Positions 1 through 45,300 of a stretch of DNA of 64,000 nt are shown piece by piece (within the stretch, counting starts at the first letter, position 1; each line of letters opens with the position of its first letter). The DNA lies in the NCBI GenBank assembly GCA_013400115.1, contig VXBP01008549.1, positions 41,593 to 105,592 of the forward strand, given 5' to 3'. This DNA is from Rhinopomastus cyanomelas (Eukaryota > Chordata > Aves > Bucerotiformes > Rhinopomastidae). A program made the translations under genes and the position numbers. The notes beneath the pieces are model-generated. The model was given only the letters and a program-made list of their open reading frames with translations, did not search any database and was not told where the DNA came from.

Positions 1-278
1 GACTAGAACCTCTGAGCCCTGTAGTGAGCTTTACAGAGCCTAATCCTGATCTGGTGCTCTATCTGAAGGGTCCCTTGTCTCTTCTAAGCCACATGGCAGC
101 CGTTCACAGCCCTCATCCCGATAGATCACTTTGTTTGTGGAACCTGGTCTGTGAAGACCCCCTTGTCACCAACGCAGCTGCTTTGGGTCAGGCACCCTGC
201 AGAGAGGAGCCACCAGCCGCTGCATGTGGGAACGTGTGGCTTGGAATGAACGCTCTCCTCTTCCTGCTCTGCTCGTAG
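1..278 (+). other. Partial ferlin intron at left edge
   Basis: Sequence upstream of the first visible exon. I found no reading frame matching the start of a ferlin C2A here, so the initiating exon(s) must lie outside the window. It ends in a pyrimidine-rich acceptor (CTGCTCGTAG) at 278. Confidence 0.7.
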
Positions 279-34843
<34,565 letters not shown>

Positions 34844-35575
34844 ATGCTCTCCAGCACAGGCCTGCTCAAAGATGGGGGCGACTACTGCAGGAGTCAAGAC
34901 TAGACCACAAAGCCTAAGGAAGTCCTGCCAGGGCAGCGGCAGCCTTTGGAATGAGACTCCTGCAGAAGTGGCCTCTCTCTGGGGAGTTGTCTTCCATGCT
35001 GAGACAACACATAACCAAACTACTCAATAAGTCAAACTCCTTGAAGAACAGTGACTACGGCGGGAAAAACACTGTTCTCTGTGGGACTGACGCGAGAGGG
35101 TGGAAGAAGCAGGGTCTTCTGGAGCTTTCCCTGTAGATATGGCTGTTGAAACCAGCTCTTGCTGTTGTCAGCAAGTCTGGCAGATTTGGGAGCAGACAGA
35201 GCCTCTTCCACATCTGGGCTGACAACACCTGGTGCTTCCCAGGCCTTTGCTGAAGTGTTCAGAGCACATTTGACAGAGGGACGGCAGGTCTGTGTGGGGT
35301 ACTAGTGGAAGGTAGGACTTGGAAGACCTTTGGTGAAGCTTCCCACGGTGAAGGACGACAGAGACAAGACAGCCGTGAGCCTCCTGTCACTCTGAGGTCT
35401 TGGAGCTGCAGTTGGCTCTGACTGACAGCGCACCCTGGGACCTGGACTTTCTAGCTGTTGCTCCTTACCAGTTGCTTAACAGCTCTTCTTGTGAGTGCAG
35501 AGCTAGATTCAGGCCTCAAACATGATTTTGGCTCTTCGTTTCCACCAGAATAAACCTCTCTGGCTGCTTTTCCCG
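34844..35575 (+). other. FER1L4: Ferlin 3' UTR with poly(A) signal
   Basis: Non-coding sequence follows the TAG stop. A canonical AATAAA lies at 35549-35554, about 700 nt downstream, so cleavage is expected near 35570. The exact cleavage site is inferred. Confidence 0.7.
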
Positions 35576-35739
35576 GGGCTGCTTGTGTTTTGCGGCTGCT
35601 TTCTGTACCCAGGTCCCAGCCTACTGCAGGCAGCCCTCGCAGACGCCCCTTAGCCCTTCCTCCTCCACAGCTCAGCGCCGGGACATCAGCAGCATGAATT
35701 TGTTTGTGTTGGGCTGATGTGGTAGTGGTGGGCTCAGCA

Positions 35740-35808
35740 GAGCAGGTGAAGGGTTGGACTCGATGATCCTAAAGGTCTTTCCCAATCTAACCTATTCAGT
35801 GATTCTAA
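35740..35808 (+). mobile_element. CR1 3'-end fragment
   Basis: Short tail (GGTTGGACTCGATGATCC, then CAGTGATTCTA) just downstream of the ferlin 3' end. Confidence 0.8.
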
Positions 35809-36085
35809 AGGAGGGTCTCTAGTGCCCCTTGATTTCCACACAGGCCCTGTCATGAGCCATAACCTGATCTCAAGCAGAGGTGCTTCCCCCCTAGTCTGCA
35901 CAGGATGGGTTCCTTCTGAGGGGTTTCCTCCTGGTGGAGGAGATGGTGCTCAGAGGAGCCACTGCATTTTCAGAGAAATTAGCTGACAGTGGGGTTTTGC
36001 AGTGAACGTGGCTGCCCGATTGTGTGTTGGATGGAGAAGGCACAGAGTGAGTTGGGGTGGGGTCTGATGAAAGTGGAGGGCAGAG

Positions 36086-36145
36086 CCAGGCAGCCAGGTA
36101 AGCAGCTGGACCTGACCAGGCAGCCGGGTAAGCAGCTGGACCTGA
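36086..36145 (+). repeat. 30-bp direct repeat, two copies
   Basis: Two adjacent 30-bp units starting CCAGGCAGCC differ by one base (CCAGGTAAGC against CCGGGTAAGC). Each contains a consensus-like 5' splice donor (GGTAAGC). No exon is assigned. Confidence 0.85.
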
Positions 36146-39040
36146 AGTCCGTGCAGAGCGTGGAGCAGATATGGTGCCCTCCACCAGCGTGGCCAGGGTG
36201 CTACCTCTGGTGTAACCCGGGACCATTTCTTGTCCTATCGCTTGCTCCACGTGAGGAGACCAACGCTCTGGAGCCGCACGTGGGGCTGCGCTTGCCTGCA
36301 GGCTCCAGGGAAAGGGGCTGAAGGCTGAGCAGCTGGGAGCTTTGAAAGGCCAGAGTGCTGCGAGCAAGCACCACTGTGCCTGTGGCACCCCTGCTTCCTC
36401 CTGCCCAGATCCCGCTGGGTGCTCCTGAAGCTTCTGTGGCAGCTCAGGCCTCTGCTCTCTCAGTGCCTGGGCCTCCTCTGCAAGAGGTGGTGGAGAGGCC
36501 CTGTGAGCCCACCACCTGTAACTCGGGGTGACTGAGTGCTGTGTTCTGCTGGGCTGCTCTAGTTTGTTTCCAGATCTTTCCTTGACCCTCTCCCTCAGGC
36601 ACCAAACGTCTTTGCAGACAGCGGAGGAGATGAAACTACAGCTCAGCCTGCATGGCTCTTCTCCGCTGGCCGTGTTTTTCCTGTTGCCAAGGCGTGTTTC
36701 GCTGCCACCTTCTCTTCTCTCTCTCAGCCTGGATGCCCTCCAGGTGAGCAGAACAAACCAGCTGGTGCGAGGCTGGGTGCACGAGGCGCTTGAGTCTCCA
36801 GTGTTCCTGATGCCAGTGCTGTCAGAGGCTGAACTGTCCCAGCAGGATTGGTAGGAGCAGAAGGGCAGCCCCACTCCAGGCAGCTTCTCTTGCCCTCAGA
36901 GGAGGTTCTTAAAGATGAGTTTCCTGATTCAGCCCTGGAAGCACGGCCAGGGCATCTGGCTTTGGTGGGACTGATGGCAGCTGTGGTGCTGGGCTGCTTT
37001 GGGGAGCCATGCTGGGATGGCAGGGTGGCGAGCACCACTGGAGGAGGGGTGGCAGCCCTGACCTCGCTGTGCGGCTCGCTGCAAGGCTGTGCTGCAACAC
37101 TTCCTCTTCCTGTGGCGGTTGCTGCAACTTGTGACAGGCACTGGTGAGGCCACTGAGCTCAGGAGTCACCTTCGCCTGGCCCTGTGCAGCGCTGTTTCAT
37201 CTGGGGAGGTGAGTGGCCCAGGGACAACCAGCTGGGGACACCTTTAACGCACTTCGTCCTGGCCGTGGGGCTCAGCCGGATGCAGGGGCTGCATGGTTGG
37301 CACACAATGTCTTGTGGCTGATAGCACTGAGCTGGGGAAAGCCCAAGGCATGGGCACCTCTGGGCACAGGGCCAGGGTTGTACTTTCAGCCCCTGCATGG
37401 GTTCAGGTGCGGGTGGAGATGCCCTGTCTGTGAACAGGAAGACAGAAGTGCTCAGCCCTGCTGGTCCGGAGTGATGCCCTCCCCAGCTCTGGGGGCTGTG
37501 CAAAGCCTCACGAAACCTTCATGGATGTAAATCCCGTTTCTGGGCTTAGTGGTGGCTGGCACTGGCTACGCAGCCACTAGCCAGCTCATCTCCTGCCAGG
37601 TACCTTGGCTTAGTAACTCCCAAAGCTCCAGAGCACTTGGACCAGCCCAGGGGACTGCTGGCCTCTGGCCGGGTGGGCCAGTCACATGGGTGCTTTCTGC
37701 TCCCATTGTGGCAAATGCACGTGGCTGCTGCATGTTGGCCAGAGACTGGAGTAATGGGGATTTGCAGCCGCTGTCAGGGAGAGCGTCAGGGATCTTTGGG
37801 GTCCTCTTGAGCTTGCAGGGTGAAGAGTTGGCATTTTGAGTCTGCTTGCTGCTTGGGAGTCCCCACATCTGTGCTTCCGTTGTGCTGGTCGTAGGTTATT
37901 TGTGCCTCCCTTTCAGAGCAGTTGATGGTGCGGTCGCTTTTGAGAGGGTGGGCTTTCAGGGGAGCAGACCCCCTCCCCCCCCAGGCCCCCCACTCCTTGT
38001 GTCTGGTTGTCACTCGGATACCCAGGAGCAGCAGTTGTGCAGTCGAATGCCTGTCTGCTTTGAGCACGGCTGTTCAGACACCACCGCGAGCCGGGATACT
38101 TGTGCCGCAGGAGCCACAGAAAATGGTTGCTGTGGAGAAACTGAACTGGCAAAGCTGAGCCCAAGCCCTGGTCTTACACTAGTGCTTAGGGGACCTGGGG
38201 GGGAAGCACAGGGCACTCGCATGAGGACAGAAGGCATTTTCCCCTTTGCAGCTGTCCCAATACAGAAGGGACCTCCTTCCTCCTGCGCCAAACCTCCTGC
38301 TGTTGCTTCTGATGCCAGGGTGGAGGCTGTCCCCGTGTCCCAGCTCCTCCATCTTGCCTTGACCCGTGAAAGCTGGGTCTTGCGAGGAAGAGCAATTAAT
38401 GAATAAGAAGACAAGTCGACCCTTCTCCACGGAGAGGTTTGCCTGGGTGCTTGGCTTTCAGACAGAGAGCAGAAACGTCGCTTCAATGTGGGTATTGAAG
38501 AGGCTGAGATAGAAAAGCAGTGCCTCCTGCTCCTCTCTCCTGGCAACAGCTCGGGGACCTTGAAGCTGAGCAATGCCAGCACAGCTGGGGAGGGAGTGCT
38601 GCTTGGGACATGGCACCTGCCTGGGCTTGAGGGGCTCCTGTGCCCAGCAGCTGCTCCTCAGGGGCTGTGGGGAGCAGCCTCTCAGCTGCTGAGAGGGCAG
38701 GAGGCTGCCACTCTGAAAGAGGACTGATGTTTGGCAGCAGCACTCTGCCACCTCTTTGCAGGCTGGCTTGCAGGCTCTAATCGTGCTGCAGGGCAGAGGG
38801 GGGCTCATGCTGCCGGCCAGCCCTGCCAGGTCCTGAGCAGTTGCGTCAGGAGCAGAGACTGCAGTGAAGTCAGCGGACAGTTTGAAAGGAAAACGCGTGC
38901 CAAGCAACCTTGGATCCCTGTAGGGTTGGTGAGCAGCTGAGGAGATTCCCAGGAGGCTGGGCAGGGAGGGTGGTTGGGAAGGGGTCCTGTAGTGCAACTG
39001 CCACTTGTCCCTGTGACATCTTGCTGCAGCTGCGTGAGGA

Positions 39041-41251
39041 ATGCTGTGCCAGCGGAGCTGGCGAGTGGTGCTGGTCCTATGCCTGCTGCTGGTCCTGTGG
39101 CAATGTCTCAGAGCCCCAGTGGATGGCCTCTTCCCCTTCCCTTGGGCTCCCTCCATCCTCTATGTCCCTTCTACCCGATGCACCGCTGGCACAAGCAGCT
39201 CTGCATGGTTCACCAGCCGCTACAACGTGACTGTGAGGCCTCTGCTGACAGGTGCACCCCGTGAGCTCTCCTCCGATGTGGTTCAGTGGTGGCTGGTGAG
39301 TGGGGGCATGTGCAGGAGCTTTGGGCTCTTTCTGGGCTCCCCCTGTCTGTTTGTGGTGGGGCAGGGCCAAGGTCAAGTCAGACAGATGTGATGGGGGATG
39401 GAGGGGGGGTGCCCACACGCCAATTCACCACCTTCCTACACCTCTCAGGGCTGTCTTACACCTTATTCCTACCATCCTATTGGAGTTTCCCAAGCTTTTC
39501 CCGAGGCTCTGCGGGGAGGAGTGTATTTCCATTCCCCTTTGGGGGCTCTGGGGGAGCAGACACAACATAATGATAACAATGCAGTGCTGCCTGTCGCTGC
39601 CCTTGCTCCCTCAGACTCTGCAGGGTGCCCCAAGTGCCATCCAGCTCCAGGACATAATCCAGCAGCTCTTCACTGTCCTCCGAGCCCCAACTGGCAGCGT
39701 GTGGGACCCGTCTCGCTGCAGGACTTGTGCGGTTGTGGGGAACTCGGGGTGGCTAAAGGGGTCTGGCCATGGGCTGCGGATTGATGCCCACGACTGGGTG
39801 CTAAGGTGGGTGACCTGGAGGAGCTTGGCCCCTCACTGTCTCCCCAGGACTGTGGCAAACCCAAGCAAGCCTGTAAAAACCCATCAACACAAGTCCTGTG
39901 GTGGTGGGGGCTGCTGGAGCCCTGAAGGCCCCCTCCTTGGGGCACACACCAGCCCTGTGTCACCCATGCCCCTCTTCACTGCTGGCCAGGGTGCCCTGTC
40001 TGCCTTGTGGGATGGGTAGGCTGAGGGTGTGCACCTTTGTGCTGGGACATGCTGTCCTTCTGTCCCCTAGGATGAACAGAGCAAAGATTGCCAGCTTCGA
40101 GCTGGATGTTGGCATGAGAACAACCCACCACTTCATGTACCCCGAGAGTGCGGTGAACCTTGGGCCCGGCATCCACCTCGTCCTCATCCCCTTCAAGCCG
40201 CTGGACCTGCAGTGGATCGCCAGCGCCTTTTCAACAGGAGAGCTCACACGGTGCGTCAGGTGCACCAGGTGGCACCTCTTCTTCTGGACACCCTGGGGAT
40301 GGTGCAGAATGGTCCTGGAGACCCTGGTGCTGCTCTGGGGCTCTGGCAGGACAAAGTTGTGGCAGTCTTCTGTGCCACAGTCTGTGAGCATGGGCACTGA
40401 CTTGGCCTTGCATGTCCTGTATATGGGATTATGGGTGGGACGATGGTTGTCCTTGCTGTAGGGCCATGGGTTTGGCATGTCAGAGAACGCTGCTGGGCCA
40501 GCCCAAGAGACTAGAGGCACCGTGGGGCCAGCTCATGGCAGATACAGCCATGGTCTGCAAGCCGTTGGCTCTGAAAGGAGGGCCCCTGACCGCATGCTGG
40601 CCTCTCAATCACTGATGCCCTCTTGCATTTGCAGCACGTATGTGAGAGTGAAGCAGTTCATCAGTGCTGACAGAAACAAGGTAAGGTCTTGACAGGCTCC
40701 AGCTCTTCCTGCGCAGGCAGGGCTCCTCTACACAGGCTTCAGCTTGTTTTCCAGCAGGCTCTGGGCAGACAGAGTCGGTGAGTGGAAAGGCTAATGGCAG
40801 CGAGAACAGCCCCGCTTGCAGGGCAGTGTGCAACTGGTGGCTCTTCTGCTCCCCACACAGGTGCTAGTCCTGAGCCCAGCTTTCCTCAAATATGTTCACG
40901 ACAACTGGGTGCAGCGCCGCGGCCGGTACCCTTCCACCGGCTTCACGGCCCTGCTCTTTGCCTTGCACGCCTGCCAGCAGGTGAGGGAGGCCAGCGGGAC
41001 TGGGTGCTGCTGCCACACCACCGCTGCACCCCTTGTCTGTGTGGGCTCATGCTGCGCAGTGATGTCTACTGGCATGTGCACAGGTCTCTGTGTTTGGCTT
41101 TGGGGCAGACGCCGAAGGGAACTGGCACCACTACTGGGAGAATAACCGCTGGTCTGGAGCCTTTCGGAGGACAAGAGTCCATGATGCTGATGTTGAATTC
41201 AGCATCATTGAGAGACTGGCAGCTGAAGGCAGGATTTTACTCTACAGATGA
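39041..41251 (+). CDS. ST3Gal-type beta-galactoside alpha-2,3-sialyltransferase
   Basis: Golgi type II membrane enzyme predicted to transfer sialic acid from CMP-sialic acid to galactose on glycans. Six exons join in frame to 319 aa: 39041-39295, 39615-39805, 40071-40250, 40635-40680, 40861-40980, 41084-41251. The chosen ATG gives a short cytoplasmic end (SWR) and a hydrophobic anchor at residues 9-23, then an N-glycosylation site (Asn62). Sialylmotif L begins at Cys123 (CAVVGNSG; later [12 protein letters not shown] and THHFMYPES). Motif S spans about 239-262 ([14 protein letters not shown], ending at Cys262). Motif III is HHYWEN (279-284), and motif VS is His297-x4-Glu302. Exons and motifs are closest to ST3GAL1/ST3GAL2. 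Because it sits between a ferlin and ERGIC3, it may be a third member of that group (ST3GAL8-like) rather than either one. Linkage specificity cannot be settled from sequence alone. Confidence 0.92.
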
Positions 41252-41528
41252 TGTGTTTCCCAGAAACTGAAGCCAGGCTGCCAGCACGGGAACTGGCAGC
41301 CCCCTGCACTGCTGGCAACTGCCTCCATCTTTAGCTCGCTTCCCTCACGCTCCCGCAGTGCTGCCATATGCCTGGAATCACTGACCCTGCAGTCCCGAGG
41401 TCTTGGTGCTACCTGTACTGCTCCCACCAGCTGGGCCACTGTGGTTGCCCAGCTGCCACGCTGCTCCCGTGCCACCGAGTGGGTGTAGCTCTATCTGTGC
41501 TGGCTGGGCACCGAGAACTTTCCTTGCC

Positions 41529-41534
41529 ATTAAA
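41529..41534 (+). promoter_or_regulatory. Probable poly(A) signal of the sialyltransferase gene
   Basis: ATTAAA about 280 nt after the stop codon at 41249-41251. It is the best variant signal before the convergent ERGIC3 3' end, and would put the two transcript ends within roughly 100-150 bp of each other. Confidence 0.5.
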
Positions 41535-41654
41535 AATGATAACCCCGAATCATGACACCCGCACACTTCACCCTAATGGATTTTAATTACAAACATCAAC
41601 TCAGAACCAGGATCGGTTCAAATAATTTAATTATTCATCCAAACGCTTTATCAA

Positions 41655-42328
41655 AACACAGAGAGGATGGACTTTATTTCAAAATATAAACTGAAGGGAA
41701 GTGAAAAATCAAACACAACCTGGGTTTTTCAAAATTAAAACTCCAAACACGTTTTTTTTCGCTGAAACATCCACCTGCATCTTCTGTAAGAAGAGCAATC
41801 TGGAGTGACTGCAGTGGCCCACAGTACAGTAGGAACATCCCCAGTGCTGTCTCGCCATTACAGCTAGAAGGAAAGTGCACAGGATCGAACACATTTCCAT
41901 AGAGCCTTGGCACACAGCACCAGCACAATCAGGGTGCTCTCCAAGAACAAACAGAAAAGCCAGACAACATCATTAGAAAGATTATTTGGCTGCAACTTCA
42001 ATCACTTCCAGGTCTCTGACTACAGAACGTGGGTATCTATCTCCAGAGCTCTTTCAGGGATCGGAGGGAGAGAACTGGATGGACATGGACCGACACAAAA
42101 AGATCGTGCGGTAGGGTCTGCACTGCCAGACAAGATGACTGACCTTTACAGCAGCAAGGTTCAAGCAGTTCTATCCACAGGCTGATGCCAAAGAATGATG
42201 GGACAGTAACAGAATAGAGACCGGGTCCACCTGGTAATTCCAAACTTCTTATTTGGGCACTCGGCAGATCACGTGTGTTTTGCCAAGCACATCTACTTCT
42301 CCTTCAAGTTTCATTGTGTGAAACTCAT
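41655..42328 (-). other. ERGIC3: ERGIC3 3' UTR
   Basis: AT-rich sequence after the TAA at 42331-42329. A minus-strand AATAAA lies at 41678-41673, so cleavage is expected just below it, facing the sialyltransferase 3' end. Confidence 0.65.
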
Positions 42329-45300
42329 TTATATTGTCTTCCCAAGTTCAATTTTCTTCTGGATGGCACGTGCCGAGTGATAGATCAAGGAGTCAATGAA
42401 TCCTGCAACTGAAAAGAAGAGAGCAGCACTCACTGTCTGGGAACAGTCTGAGACCTCCAAGACGACTCTGTCCATGGCAAACTGGGTTCTCACAGATGTT
42501 ACTGGCTTTGGTTCCGTGATCCCGATGATCTCTTTGGGTCCCTTCCAACCCCTAACATCCTATGATCCTATGAAAGCAACTTTCTGCTTACAGCCCCAAG
42601 CTGGCCAAGCAAACAGCACAGATGCCTTCATGTGGTTTGTGAAATGCTACAGTACTGGAAACCAGAGCGCTCTACAGAGCATCCAAATGAGGTGTTGTGG
42701 CAGCGCTGTCTTAATGACAAGTGTAAAAGGACAATTAAATATCAGCTCTACATCATGTGCAGCACTAGTCGCAATCAGACGCCACACCCGTGGCGCTGCA
42801 GAGCAGGCTACATCCCCTCCTGAAGGCTGAAACAGCTCTTCCCAGCAAACAGAGATTTTTATTTTATTTTTTTTTAACAGCTATGACGACTTCAGAAAAA
42901 TTAAGATGGCAAATGCAAACACTTTAGAAAGCAAAAGGATTCAGCTGTGCACTACCTGTGAATATGCCCCCCACAATGGCACAAACTCCTGTGAGAAAGT
43001 GTGTGAAGGACCTAGAATGACAAAAACAACGTGAACGACCAGCAAGAGCTGCAAGAGCAGTCAGATAGGGAACGATTAGCTGAGAAGCACGCACTCGTAA
43101 TTATCGCATTAACTGCCTGCGGAATGCAAACCCAAACCACGCACAATGGATTACAAACGCATTAACTGCCAACAGCAACCACATTCAACCACTGAATAAC
43201 CCGTTAGCAACGGAGCGGAGTTTGACACTGACACTTCTACTGAGCGGCACCAAGTGGCACCACCAGTGGGCTCTAATGAGCTCCATGGCAGCTCTAAGAG
43301 ACAAGCGCTGAGTTTATAAACCCTAAAGGATGGAGGCTTCACAATTCCAGGGAGAGGGCATCCATAACTTCTCTGGGCAACCTGTGCTGGTGCCTCATCT
43401 TTACAGTGAGAGTTCCTTCTGAAGATCTAACAGAAATCTACCTTCTCTTAGCCTGAACCAATTCACTCCTTGTCCTGGCACTAGATGCTCTAGTAAAAAG
43501 CCCCCTTCAGGTACTGGAAGGCTGCTGTAATGTCCTCTATCTCTTCTCTAGGCTGAACAATCCCAACTCCCTTAGCCTAGGAGAGGTGATCCAGTTCTCC
43601 GATCATGCTTGTGGTCCTCCTCTGGACTTGCTCCAACAAAGTAATCAACCAGCCAACCAGACTGGATGCTGCTACAGGTGCCGGTAAGATGAACACGCTA
43701 TACAAATCTGGTCTTCCCATTCAAAAAGACCGAGGAAATGAGTCTGAACTAAGGACTATCACATCAGGCTTCTGCTTACTGCACCAACTGCCTTCTCTTA
43801 TCTGGATAGGGATTCAAAAGCCTCAGGTAATACCAGACAAACCCCAATCCCTTTCAGTTGTTCACACAGAGACGTTCACGCTTCTCTGCTGACTGTAGAC
43901 AGGCCTGGATGCCTTCCAGGCACTTGCACTGCTGTCTCTAAGCAAGGATGGAGTTTGAGCTACGCAAAACGACAAAATCAATCGGAGGGGAATGAAATAA
44001 ATGGAAATGAACTTCTCTTACCTGTGTTTTTCTGTCAGCTTCACCATCATGGGCGAAAGTTCATACAACACAAACACCCCAGGCAGACCCTGGTCTCCTA
44101 GTAGCCCGTTGGCTATCTTTTCATGTCGTGTCACTGAAAACTGGTTAGTCCTTACCACCTAGCAGGAAAGAAATGCAGCAAACCTTTTTGTAACAAGTAA
44201 CCGTAAAGGCTACGCAAACAGACGTTCAGCAGAGCACAGTGGTGTGGCCCTGCCCACTCACTTGTGGGGGTCTCGACAGTGGTCACAAAGGGTTCTTCTG
44301 CGCCCTGCCATTCTTCTACACTGCTCCTACCAGCCCTGCTCTTGGAGGAAATACATGTGCTTTCTGTGAAACACAATGATGTTCTCCCATCCCTAAGGAG
44401 CCATCTGTCAGAAATCACCATCCTAGCTGAAGATACTATCCAGTTCCTTCACCAAACTGCACATCTGGGGGTTCCAAACACTGAATGTATCACAGACATT
44501 GTTCTTATCCAGCAGTGCACACAGACCCTGAATATACATCTGATCCTGAATGTACACGCTACTGAGAGCAGAGCATCACCCTCTGCAGGACTTGTCTCCT
44601 GGTGACTAACAAACAGCAATTCTTTTGACAGGAAAAGTCCTTACAGAACTGAACATCTCTCCAGAAGAGCGCAAGACCTCAGCAAGACAATGCAAACTAT
44701 GTCTACCTTTCAAATGGAATCTGTGAGACGGCTCTGCCCACACTGCTCTAGGACAGCTTCTCTTGAATGTCTGCACTGGATTTACTGTGGCTGTGGAGCT
44801 CCTCAGGTTGATGGCTCCTCCGTAGCTTCTGGCACAAATAATGAACTGCCAGCCTTTTACATGCAGAGCGCCCAAAGTGGCAGGAAGGCGGTGGGAATAC
44901 TCAGCTCAGTGCTCCTCTGACTGCAGTGATGTGTTGTTCTGACTGCAAGGTTTTGCTGGTGAGTAGATAAGTTTGTACAAAGAGCCTGAAGTAGGAACAA
45001 TTTCCAGTGTTGCGGGGTTTGAACAGTTACAAAAGTGGTTATAAAACAGCACAGGACAAGGAAGCCACATTCTGGCAGTTCCACCCACACTGCCCTTGCA
45101 CTGAACAAGCCCCAGAACCACACCTTGATTTATACCAGAGGAAGCCAGTCTGGTGTCAAAGTCCGATAGTCATGGACCACCCCCGTGACACAGAAAATGC
45201 GGAACCAAAACCCGGAAGTCGGCTGGGGAGCTAAACCATCTTGTACGTGAGTACGGGTTGCCAGGCACGGGGCACGGGGCACTCGTCTCTGCTTCACAGG

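Larger units (their letters stand above)
35576..39040. other. Intergenic spacer between ferlin and sialyltransferase
   Basis: No convincing coding exon seen. It holds the CR1 tail at 35740 and a 30-bp direct repeat at 36086-36145. Non-coding 5' exons or the promoter of the sialyltransferase gene may lie here, but no clear promoter signal was found. Long open frames on the minus strand (35891-36874 and 38458-39156) resemble no family I recognise and look like chance in GC-rich DNA. Confidence 0.6.

Noticed and set aside
35891..36874. 327-codon open frame on the minus strand in the ferlin-sialyltransferase spacer
   Set aside because: No family resemblance, a Ser/Pro/Arg-rich composition typical of chance frames in GC-rich DNA, and no splice or promoter context.
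38458..39156. 232-codon open frame on the minus strand overlapping sialyltransferase exon 1
   Set aside because: Lies antisense to a real exon and resembles nothing known. Likely a shadow frame.
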